DNA of 64,000 nucleotides from an uncultured Acetatifactor sp. (GTDB lineage: Bacteria; Bacillota; Clostridia; Lachnospirales; Lachnospiraceae). Each line of letters begins with the position of its first letter. Within the stretch, counting starts at the first letter, position 1. Positions 17,348 to 23,815 of the stretch are shown here, piece after piece. The notes below the pieces were generated by a model. It did not search any database. It saw only the letters and a program-made list of their open reading frames with translations, and had not been told where the DNA came from. The position numbers and the translations under genes are program-made. The stretch spans positions 1 to 64,000 of the forward strand of contig CAJTMX010000011.1 in assembly GCA_910577235.1 (NCBI GenBank). Reading direction: 5' to 3'.

Positions 17348-18721
17348 ATGACAAAGAACGAAGAATTATTAGAACAGGTCCCCTCCCTGGAGACCACCAC
17401 CAATCAGGAGACAGCACTTCCGGATGGTGCTGAAACAGCACAGCCTGCGGAGGACATGGATCTGAATGAACTTCTCAGCAGCATGGATGCGCCCATGGCC
17501 GGAGAAACACCTGAAACATCCCCTGAAGTATCCGCCCCCACAGGGGAAGAACCTCCCGCAAAACCCAAACGGGCTTCCGGCAGGAAAAAGAAAGCGGAAA
17601 CCACGGAACCTGCACCTGAAACAGAGGAACCTGCTGTTATGGTTTCCGGGGATACGGAAACAGCTCCCCTGAACGAAGAAAACGGCACTGATGCGGCTCC
17701 TGACACCGACCCTTCCTTATTATCCGAGGATACCGCAGTTGAACCCGCAGCTCCTGCAGAAGATCAGCCGGCAGCAGCACCCCGTTCCGTATCAAGGGCA
17801 AAACCCGCTGCGGCACCCATACTGACACTGGAAAGCCGTGGTGAGATTGAAACGGACGAGGCCCGTGAGGATGCCATCTGGCATGAAATCCATAATGCCT
17901 ACAGAACCCGCAGGCTCCTGACCGGGCAGCTTGGCGGGATCGAGCAGACCGACAACGGAAAAACCATTGCCATTGTGGATTACAAGGGCTTCCGCATTGT
18001 CATTCCCATAAAAGAAATGATGATCAATGTGGGGCGCAGTCCCTCCGGTGAGGAATACCGTGAGCTGATGCTGCGGCAGAATAAGATCCTTGGGAATATG
18101 CTCGGCGCCGAGATCGACTTCATGGTGCGCGGAATTGACTCCAAGACACGCAGCGTTGTGGCAAGCCGTAAAGAAGCAATGCTGAAAAAACGCCAGATCT
18201 TCTATCTGGATACGGATGCCTCCGGCACCTACCGCATCTTTGAAGGACGCGTGGTGCAGGCCCGCATCATTGCCGTGGCGGAGAAGGTGGTCAGAGTGGA
18301 AGTTTTTGGCGTGGAATGTTCCATTATGGCAAGGGACCTTGCATGGGACTGGATCGGGGATGCCCATGAGCGTTTCTCCGTTGGCGACCAGATCCTTGTG
18401 CGTGTCCTGAATGTACGCAGGGGAGATACCGTGGAGGACATCAGCATTAAAGCCGACATTAAGAGCGTCTCCCAGAGCACCAGCCATGACAACCTGAAAA
18501 AATGTCGCATCCAGAGTAAGTATGCGGGCAAAGTAACGGATGTACATAAGGGCGTGGTCTATATCCGCCTCAGCAACGGAGTCAATGCTGTTGCCCATTC
18601 CTGCTACGACCACCGCACACCCGGCAAAAAGGATGATGTGAGCTTTGCCGTTACCCGCATTGACGAGGAACGGGGCGTGGCCGTGGGGATCATTACACGG
18701 ATTATCCGGCAGAATCTATAG
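17348..18721 (+). CDS. S1-like repeat (OB-fold) nucleic-acid-binding protein
   Basis: A 457-residue protein. ATG 17348 follows AAGGAG; the upstream in-frame GTG lacks a site. Residues 1-155 are acidic, Pro/Glu/Thr-rich and disordered. The C-terminal ~300 residues carry three S1/OB-like modules (YKGFRIVIPIKEM, FEGRVVQARIIAVAEKVVRVEVFGVE, YAGKVTDVHKGVVYIRLSNGVNAVAH). It is the last gene of the transfer operon. It may bind RNA or ssDNA; S1-repeat proteins recur after coupling-protein genes in Firmicutes elements as I recall, but their role is not established. Confidence 0.75.
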   Translation: MTKNEELLEQVPSLETTTNQETALPDGAETAQPAEDMDLNELLSSMDAPMAGETPETSPEVSAPTGEEPPAKPKRASGRKKKAETTEPAPETEEPAVMVSGDTETAPLNEENGTDAAPDTDPSLLSEDTAVEPAAPAEDQPAAAPRSVSRAKPAAAPILTLESRGEIETDEAREDAIWHEIHNAYRTRRLLTGQLGGIEQTDNGKTIAIVDYKGFRIVIPIKEMMINVGRSPSGEEYRELMLRQNKILGNMLGAEIDFMVRGIDSKTRSVVASRKEAMLKKRQIFYLDTDASGTYRIFEGRVVQARIIAVAEKVVRVEVFGVECSIMARDLAWDWIGDAHERFSVGDQILVRVLNVRRGDTVEDISIKADIKSVSQSTSHDNLKKCRIQSKYAGKVTDVHKGVVYIRLSNGVNAVAHSCYDHRTPGKKDDVSFAVTRIDEERGVAVGIITRIIRQNL

Positions 18722-18745
18722 TTATCGTAATTTTTTTAATCCAAA

Positions 18746-18778
18746 TGTGGCAGGTATCTATAACTGATACCTGCCACA
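18746..18778 (+). terminator. Terminator of the transfer operon
   Basis: A perfect 13-bp stem (18746-18758 with 18766-18778) with a 7-base loop, followed by CATTTCTT. It stands 25 bases after the S1-protein stop. Confidence 0.75.
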
Positions 18779-18784
18779 CATTTC

Positions 18785-18940
18785 TTAATGATACAGCTCT
18801 TTGTGTTTGTTCATGTACTTTGCTGCGTTGTTTTTCTGCTTTTGGGTAGAATTTTTCCTTGCTAAAGTCCTTACTGCTTTACGGATTTTAGGTCCATGAT
18901 ATACTTTTTGTTTGTCTAAATCGTTTTTATATCGTTTTCC
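18785..18940 (-). pseudogene. Possible C-terminal remnant of an unidentified gene
   Basis: A minus-strand frame without any start codon encodes about 50 Lys/Asn-rich residues (…CGKRYKNDLDKQKVYHG…NKHKELYH) ending at TAA 18785-18787. It has the composition of real coding sequence, not of a shadow frame. It is bounded by the terminator at 18943. The parent gene is unknown. Confidence 0.3.
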
Positions 18941-18942
18941 AC

Positions 18943-18977
18943 AAAAAAACGGAGCTGCCTTTTGATAACAGCCCCGT
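18943..18977 (-). terminator. Terminator of the PD-(D/E)XK gene
   Basis: On the minus strand, a 9-bp stem with one G-T pair (18969-18977 with 18949-18957) is followed by a run of seven Ts. Confidence 0.8.
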
Positions 18978-18995
18978 AACTCTATCGCATAATTA

Positions 18996-19823
18996 TTATG
19001 CCATTACTACTTCTGTGATTTCTTTTGCTAACTCCTGAACTTCTTCTAAAGTAAGATTTACACCATCTGCAATTTCTTCATAAGAAAGTTTTTCTGCTTT
19101 TATCAATCGAATCGCTGTTTGTTTCCGTTCTGCCAATATTGATTCATTTCTCATTTCTTCCATCGCCCTACACATAACCAGCTGTCCCTCCTTACTCTCT
19201 TTCAAATATCTTGCCCGTTCCGCCAAAACCTTATACTGCATATCCGCAGGGTTCGTACAGGCAAAGTCATGCATCAGGACTCCTATGGGAGAATCATCAT
19301 CTTTATACTCCCCGTTCACATATATAATATGCGCTTCATCCTGAAACAACGCTCCTGTTTCCTTAATCGTCCGGTCCACATGATAAATCGGTAGTCCTGC
19401 CCCCATTTCATCATGTTCCGTAATAAAAATCACGTATGTTTCTGTCAAAAAATCGTAATCTTTACCTTTTGGTAAAATGTTTACATCTATTACGCTGGAA
19501 TGATACCTTGCCCTTTTCGGACTTGCCCCTTTGTCTGAACGCTGAATCTCAATATTGTACTTTTTTGCATTCTTATCGGTTGCATAGGCATCCAGCCTCA
19601 CAGAATGTCCCAAAAGATTCCGAATCTCATGCTGGGTATGCACACTCTGTACTTTCAGATCCGGATTATTCATTATAATGCGCAGGACAAATTCCGTACA
19701 TTCAAGATTTTCTTCAAAAAATTTCGCCATAAAGTCATCATCCATCAAACGGAAATTTTTAATGTATTCCAAGTCCCGCTCGCTGGAGTCAAAGTTTGTC
19801 AGTACATCTTTATCTTTACTCAT
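18996..19823 (-). CDS. Rpn-type PD-(D/E)XK nuclease family transposase
   Basis: A 275-residue protein matching the PD-(D/E)XK (PDDEXK_2 / Rpn) family, known from recombination-promoting nucleases. It shows an N-terminal FRLMDDDFMAKFF region and the catalytic core RLDAYATDKNAKKYNIEIQ: Asp of RLDAYA, then E-I-Q as the E-x-Q/K motif, about residues 75-95. A downstream helical region (AIRLIKAEKLSYEEIADGVNLTLEEVQEL) is typical of the family. It is transcribed against its neighbours and has its own terminator. Such genes move between genomes and it probably marks an insertion between the transfer and Tad operons. Transposition itself is not established for most members. Confidence 0.85.
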   Translation of the reverse strand: MSKDKDVLTNFDSSERDLEYIKNFRLMDDDFMAKFFEENLECTEFVLRIIMNNPDLKVQSVHTQHEIRNLLGHSVRLDAYATDKNAKKYNIEIQRSDKGASPKRARYHSSVIDVNILPKGKDYDFLTETYVIFITEHDEMGAGLPIYHVDRTIKETGALFQDEAHIIYVNGEYKDDDSPIGVLMHDFACTNPADMQYKVLAERARYLKESKEGQLVMCRAMEEMRNESILAERKQTAIRLIKAEKLSYEEIADGVNLTLEEVQELAKEITEVVMA

Positions 19824-19925
19824 TTGACTACCAACCTTTTATTTTTTCACTTCTGCTACCTATACAATATCATAAAACCTGCTGTTATTCAAGTTTTACC
19901 ACTTATCCTTCTTTTTTTAATATGT

Positions 19926-19954
19926 ATTGACAAATTTCAATACGTGAATATAAT
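19926..19954 (+). promoter_or_regulatory. Promoter and ArsR-type operator of the arsR-arsP operon
   Basis: TTGACA (19927-19932), a 16-base spacer and TATAAT (19949-19954) form a strong sigma-A promoter. It overlaps the inverted repeat ATTGA-N6-TCAAT (19926-19941), which recurs at 20339-20358. An ArsR-family repressor bound here would block the -35. Confidence 0.75.
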
Positions 19955-19988
19955 AGAGGTATAGACAGCTTTAAGGGAGGTGGTAAAT

Positions 19989-20300
19989 TTGATTGATGAA
20001 AGCAAAATACCAACGATTTTTAAGGCTTTTTGTGACGAAAACCGTATTGAGATTTTGAAGCAGTTGATTACAGGAGAAAAATGTGCCTGTGTACTGTTAG
20101 AAAACCTGCATATTTCACAACCCACGTTATCACACCACATGAAAATTCTTTGCAGTTCGGGTATCGTGGTTATGCGGAAAGAGCAGAAATGGGCGCATTA
20201 TTCCATATCGGAGGAGGGTATTGCATATGCAATGGAATATCTTCAATCCCTTATGACTGTTAAGAGTTTGGGCAAAGATAAGCCATGCTGTGACAAGTAA
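19989..20300 (+). CDS. arsR: ArsR/SmtB-family metalloid-responsive repressor
   Basis: A 103-residue winged helix-turn-helix protein. TTG 19989 is chosen because GGGAGG ends 8 bases upstream. The recognition helix region (LHISQPTLSHHMKIL) is typical of ArsR. The sequence GEKCACVLLE places a C-x-C pair in the helix where ArsR proteins carry the As(III)-binding ELCVC motif; a CC pair at the C-terminus (KPCCDK) may add ligands. It probably represses its own operon, arsR-arsP-thioredoxin, until an arsenical is bound. The promoter overlaps an inverted repeat. Confidence 0.85.
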   Translation: MIDESKIPTIFKAFCDENRIEILKQLITGEKCACVLLENLHISQPTLSHHMKILCSSGIVVMRKEQKWAHYSISEEGIAYAMEYLQSLMTVKSLGKDKPCCDK

Positions 20301-20338
20301 AGCTGTTTACGTCTGGCATGGCTTATCAAAAAGATTTT

Positions 20339-20358
20339 ATATTGATACATTTCAATAT
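20339..20358 (+). promoter_or_regulatory. Second ArsR-type operator, upstream of the permease gene
   Basis: The perfect inverted repeat ATATTGA-TACATT-TCAATAT contains the same ATTGA-N6-TCAAT core as the operator at 19926-19941. It lies 22 bases before the permease start. No convincing separate promoter is visible. Confidence 0.65.
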
Positions 20359-20379
20359 TTCTATGTACGGAGGTTTGTT

Positions 20380-21393
20380 ATGGAAACATTAAAAACAGGT
20401 TGGAATTTCTTTCAGAATGAATTTCTTGGTATGCAATGGCTGAACCGCTTAATTGGCAGTTTTCTTGATTTATGCGGTTTAGATACTGCAAGTAAAATCG
20501 GCGGCAGTATCCAGTTTTTCCTTTACGACACAATCAAAATCATGGTGCTTTTAGGCGTGTTGATTTTACTCATTTCATACATTCAAAGTTATTTTCCACC
20601 GGAAAGGACTAAAAAAATCCTCGGCAGATTTCACGGTATCGGGGCAAACATAATTGCGGCTTTACTTGGTACAGTGACACCGTTCTGCTCCTGTTCATCC
20701 ATCCCGTTGTTTATCGGTTTTACAAGTGCAGGACTGCCATTAGGCGTGACGTTTTCCTTTCTGATTTCTTCCCCTATGGTTGATCTCGGCTCGCTTGTCC
20801 TGCTTATGAGCATATTCGGGTGGAAAGTTGCCGTAACATATGTTGTACTTGGGCTTGTGATTGCTGTTGCGGGCGGTACGCTCATTGAAAAACTGCACCT
20901 TGACAATTATGTAGAGGAATTTATTCGCAATGGAAATTCTGTTGATGTGGAGGGGGAGGAACTGCACTTCAAAGACCGTATAAAATACGCATGGGAACAG
21001 GTGGTATCTACGGCGAAGAAAGTCGCACCATATGTTTTAGTGGGTGTTGCTATCGGCGCATTTATCCATAACTGGATACCCGAAGATTTTATTGTGCGTG
21101 TTCTCGGAACGGGAAACCCTTTAGGCGTTATTATCGCTACGGCTGCGGGTGTTCCCATGTATGCGGATATTTTCGGCACAATCCCGATTGCAGAAGCACT
21201 GTTGGCAAAAGGCGCCAGGCTCGGAGTAGTCCTGTCCTTTATGATGGGCGTAACAACTCTGTCCCTGCCGTCTATGATCATGCTGCGTAAAGCGGTAAAG
21301 CCCCGTCTGCTTGGTATTTTTATTGCAATATGCACTGTCGGTATTATTCTTGTTGGTTATTTCTTCAATGCGATCCAGTTCCTGCTCGTGTAA
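20380..21393 (+). CDS. arsP: ArsP-type organoarsenical efflux permease
   Basis: A 337-residue permease of the ArsP/DUF318 family with about eight hydrophobic segments. ATG 20380 follows GGAGG; the upstream in-frame codons lie across the operator. The hallmark TPFCSCSSIPLF sits near residue 105 with its Cys residues; ArsP is known to export trivalent methylated arsenicals. Located between arsR and a Cys-rich thioredoxin-like protein, it forms a compact resistance operon. The substrate is inferred from family and context. Confidence 0.85.
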   Translation: METLKTGWNFFQNEFLGMQWLNRLIGSFLDLCGLDTASKIGGSIQFFLYDTIKIMVLLGVLILLISYIQSYFPPERTKKILGRFHGIGANIIAALLGTVTPFCSCSSIPLFIGFTSAGLPLGVTFSFLISSPMVDLGSLVLLMSIFGWKVAVTYVVLGLVIAVAGGTLIEKLHLDNYVEEFIRNGNSVDVEGEELHFKDRIKYAWEQVVSTAKKVAPYVLVGVAIGAFIHNWIPEDFIVRVLGTGNPLGVIIATAAGVPMYADIFGTIPIAEALLAKGARLGVVLSFMMGVTTLSLPSMIMLRKAVKPRLLGIFIAICTVGIILVGYFFNAIQFLLV

Positions 21394-21442
21394 ATTGCAT
21401 GAAGAAAATCAAAATAAATCAAATCACATGGAGGTAATTATT

Positions 21443-21814
21443 ATGTCACTGTTTGGAAAGAAAAAAGAAGAAGAAAAGAAATCCCCTGCCTGTGCCTGCA
21501 ATTCCGGCTGTCCCGTGTCCAAAACAACGGAAGTCACAAGTGACTGCTGTTCCAATGCACAAGACGGTATCTGCTGTGTCAAAGTCTTAGGCTCTGGCTG
21601 TGCGTCATGCCATGCATTATATGAAAGCACAAAGGAGGCTGTTCAGAAAATGGGGCTTGCGGTGGAAGTAGAGTATGTGACGGATTTACAAAAGGTCATG
21701 GAATACGGCGTTATGAGTATGCCCGCACTTGTTGTAAATGAAAAAGTGGTATCTATGGGAAAGGTATTAAAGCCTGCTGATGTGGAAAACTTGTTGAATA
21801 AATCAATTTCTTAA
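21443..21814 (+). CDS. Thioredoxin-like redox-active disulfide protein with Cys-rich N-terminus
   Basis: A 123-residue protein; ATG 21443 follows GGAGG. The N-terminal 40 residues are Lys/Glu- and Cys-rich (CACNSGC, DCCSN, ICCV), probably binding metal or metalloid. The rest is a small thioredoxin fold of the redox-active-disulfide type with active site GCASCHAL (CxxC), cis-Pro in SMPALVVNE, and about 75 residues. It may reduce or deliver arsenicals to the permease in the same operon. The ATG lies 50 bases after the permease stop. Confidence 0.8.
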   Translation: MSLFGKKKEEEKKSPACACNSGCPVSKTTEVTSDCCSNAQDGICCVKVLGSGCASCHALYESTKEAVQKMGLAVEVEYVTDLQKVMEYGVMSMPALVVNEKVVSMGKVLKPADVENLLNKSIS

Positions 21815-21855
21815 ATTATTCAATTGAACCATTTCACATTAATAAATTGCGCAGA

Positions 21856-21913
21856 ATTGGCACAACATTGGCACAGTTCTGCTCTTTTCCCGTAAATCCC
21901 TATCTGCTATAAT
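21856..21913 (+). promoter_or_regulatory. Regulatory block B upstream of the Tad operon
   Basis: ATTGGCACA occurs twice (21856-21864 and 21868-21876), the second followed by GTTCTGCTCTTTTCCCG and AAAT. This is nearly the same as block A before the conjugation operon. A perfect TATAAT lies at 21908-21913 with no good -35, suggesting activation from the upstream repeats. Confidence 0.6.
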
Positions 21914-21937
21914 GGGTACAGTCAAAATTTTGCGAAG

Positions 21938-21967
21938 AGGCCGCCTCATCTGTGGGCGGCCTTTTTG
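21938..21967 (+). terminator. Terminator within the Tad operon leader
   Basis: AGGCCGCC (21938-21945) pairs with GGCGGCCT (21955-21962), with loop 21946-21954, followed by TTTTTG. It lies between the TATAAT at 21908 and the first Tad gene, so read-through must be allowed for expression. Confidence 0.75.
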
Positions 21968-21984
21968 TTGTAAAGGTGGTGAGC

Positions 21985-22437
21985 ATCATATTACACAGAA
22001 AACTCCGAAAGGCCCTGGGCAATGACAGGGGAGACGCCAACTATTTCAGTACTGTTGTTTTTATCTTTATCGCCGTACTGCTGCTGGCTTTTATCATTGA
22101 CCTGTTTTCCATCATTTCCACAAAACAGGAAATGGACCACTGTGCCGACCAGATGGTAAAACAGATCCAGCTGTCCGGCGGTGTCAATGCGGAAACGGAG
22201 GAACTTTTCCGCTTTCTCTGTTCCCAGATCAATGGAGCGGAGAACATCTCCTATTCCATTGATACAACCTACAGGTCACCCACTCCCTCCGGGATGCATA
22301 ATGCCATCCAGCTTGGCACCCCTTTCTACATCACGATCACGGGGGAGGCAAAGCTGGGCGGCTTTTGGAACTTTGACCTCGTGCGGATCAACATAGTATC
22401 CCGCGGCGCCGGTGTCAGTGAGCATTATTGGAAATAG
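21985..22437 (+). CDS. TadE-like pseudopilin 1
   Basis: About 150 residues. A short basic N-terminus ends in GNDRGD, followed by one transmembrane helix (about residues 20-45) and an extracellular domain. Two other proteins of this locus share N-(D/Q)-R-G-D just before the helix, suggesting a class III signal peptide cut after Gly by the prepilin peptidase at 25569. The start is uncertain. AAAGGTGG (21972-21979) is best spaced to ATC 21985; in-frame GTG codons at 21976 and 21979 overlap that site, and the earlier GTG 21952 lies in the terminator. A minor pilin role in a Tad/Flp pilus is inferred. Confidence 0.7.
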   Translation: MILHRKLRKALGNDRGDANYFSTVVFIFIAVLLLAFIIDLFSIISTKQEMDHCADQMVKQIQLSGGVNAETEELFRFLCSQINGAENISYSIDTTYRSPTPSGMHNAIQLGTPFYITITGEAKLGGFWNFDLVRINIVSRGAGVSEHYWK

Positions 22438-22446
22438 GAGGGACAC

Positions 22447-22947
22447 ATGAAACGATTGATTGACAGCATCAACAGGAAACTGCGGAATGACCGCGGGGAT
22501 ATTTCCATTTTTGCCTGTTTCTTTGTGGTGGGTATCGTTATGCTGGTGGCTTTCCTGCTGCTCTATGCATCCATCCGGATCACCTGCATCAACATCCGCA
22601 ATGGCGCCAAGATGGAGCTGAACAACTTAAGCGCCAGTATTTACGCGGATACCTACCGTTCCCAGAGGGAAACCAATTTCAGCAAATACCTGAATACGCT
22701 TTACTCCAGTTCTGACTATGTGCAGATGCTGGAGGAGGCAGTTACGGACGGGCTTTCCAACAAAGTCCCGCTCCAGACAGAGGATTACAGGATCAGAAAC
22801 ATCAGCCTCGCTTTCCATGTGGACGGCGACAGGGTGGAATATGTCTTTTCCTGTGATGCCGAGTTCTATATTTATATGTTCGGCCACTCCTATCCCGCCA
22901 TTACAAGACATATCGAGCTGACCGGCTACCATAACACAAAATTCTGA
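22447..22947 (+). CDS. TadE-like pseudopilin 2
   Basis: A 166-residue protein; ATG 22447 follows AGGAGGG. The N-terminus RKLRNDRGD precedes one transmembrane helix (about residues 20-46), and the remainder is an extracellular domain. The same RGD-before-helix pattern occurs in the preceding gene and in the Flp-like pilin at 31073. It is probably a minor pilin or pilus-associated protein. It follows the first pseudopilin by 9 bases. Confidence 0.72.
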   Translation: MKRLIDSINRKLRNDRGDISIFACFFVVGIVMLVAFLLLYASIRITCINIRNGAKMELNNLSASIYADTYRSQRETNFSKYLNTLYSSSDYVQMLEEAVTDGLSNKVPLQTEDYRIRNISLAFHVDGDRVEYVFSCDAEFYIYMFGHSYPAITRHIELTGYHNTKF

Positions 22948-23000
22948 CGTTTTACAAACGTCTGATATCTTGTCAGCCTATGAAAGGAGAAACCTGTACC

Positions 23001-23117
23001 ATGAAAAAACTTTTCTTTCCCAAATGTGCTGTTTTTGCACTGTTATCCGTACTCTGTGTCCTGCCGTTCCTCATCAGACGGCACAGGAAAAAACAGAAAT
23101 CTGCATCCATCTGTTGA
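23001..23117 (+). CDS. Small single-pass membrane protein (38 residues)
   Basis: ATG 23001 follows AAAGGAG. The 38-residue product has a hydrophobic helix (CAVFALLSVLCVLPFLI) flanked by Lys/Arg. It sits between the pseudopilin and the Pro-rich membrane protein in the Tad operon. It could be a small accessory subunit; no family recognised. Confidence 0.5.
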   Translation: MKKLFFPKCAVFALLSVLCVLPFLIRRHRKKQKSASIC

Positions 23118-23164
23118 AAAAGAAGCGCAACCGTAGTAAAAGATAAGTAAAGAGAGGTGATCAT

Positions 23165-23731
23165 ATGAAACTGAAAAACTTACTGAAGTCCAAAGGATTC
23201 CTTGTTTCCGTTTTTATCATTATTATTATAGCGATCCTGCTGGGCTGCTGGTTTGTGAGCCGCAGGCCTGCAGACAGCTTCCAGCCGGAAGAACCCGCCA
23301 TCGGCAGCGCAGCCACCGAGTGGCAGGATACCCCTTCCCCCACAGCTGTTCCCGGCAATACAGGACAGCCTTCCGGGGCAGCAGCCGCTCCTGATGCCTA
23401 TCCCAAGGTAACGGTGGAAAATGATACGGATGTGGAGATCGACTTTACTCCCGATGCAGAGGAACTGCAGACAGAGCCGCCCGCCCCTCCCGTTTCCCCG
23501 GACGACAATACAGACCCTTCCGCACCACCCTCCTATGAACCGGAACAAACAGCCCTGGAACCGTCTGCCCCTGCACCCCAGGCGCCCCAGACCCCCGAGG
23601 CAGGTTCCGGTAATGGGAATGGCGCCGTATACGATCCCGTTTTCGGCTGGGTAGTACCCGGGGATGCACAGCAGTCCATCGGGGACAGCGATGGCGACAT
23701 TGATAAAATGGTCGGCAATATGGGAGAATAA
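23165..23731 (+). CDS. Membrane-anchored Pro/Ala/Glu-rich extracellular protein
   Basis: A 188-residue protein; ATG 23165 follows GAGAGGTGATC. One N-terminal transmembrane helix (about residues 12-33) is followed by ~150 residues rich in Pro, Ala, Glu and Ser, with little predicted structure, ending in GDAQQSIGDSDGDIDKMVGN. It is probably a wall-spanning stalk. It resembles DUF6550-type proteins of Firmicutes elements (from memory). A terminator follows. Confidence 0.6.
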   Translation: MKLKNLLKSKGFLVSVFIIIIIAILLGCWFVSRRPADSFQPEEPAIGSAATEWQDTPSPTAVPGNTGQPSGAAAAPDAYPKVTVENDTDVEIDFTPDAEELQTEPPAPPVSPDDNTDPSAPPSYEPEQTALEPSAPAPQAPQTPEAGSGNGNGAVYDPVFGWVVPGDAQQSIGDSDGDIDKMVGNMGE

Positions 23732-23753
23732 AAACTGAATATTTTATAGCAAG

Positions 23754-23781
23754 ACCGCCGCTTTTGAAGTGGCGGTTTTTT
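23754..23781 (+). terminator. Terminator inside the Tad locus
   Basis: A 10-bp stem with one G-T pair (23754-23763 with 23767-23776), a 3-base loop and a run of six Ts. It may reduce transcription of the downstream adhesin-like and assembly genes. Confidence 0.75.
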
Positions 23782-23815
23782 GCTGCCCTATCACAAGAAA
23801 GGAGTGTGCCACACT

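Noticed and set aside
16656..17441. 261-residue minus-strand open frame
   Set aside because: Shadow of the coupling-protein tail and the S1-protein start; composition shows Cys/Arg bias and no motif.
17792..18613. 273-residue minus-strand open frame
   Set aside because: Antisense to the S1-repeat region of a gene with clear family features.
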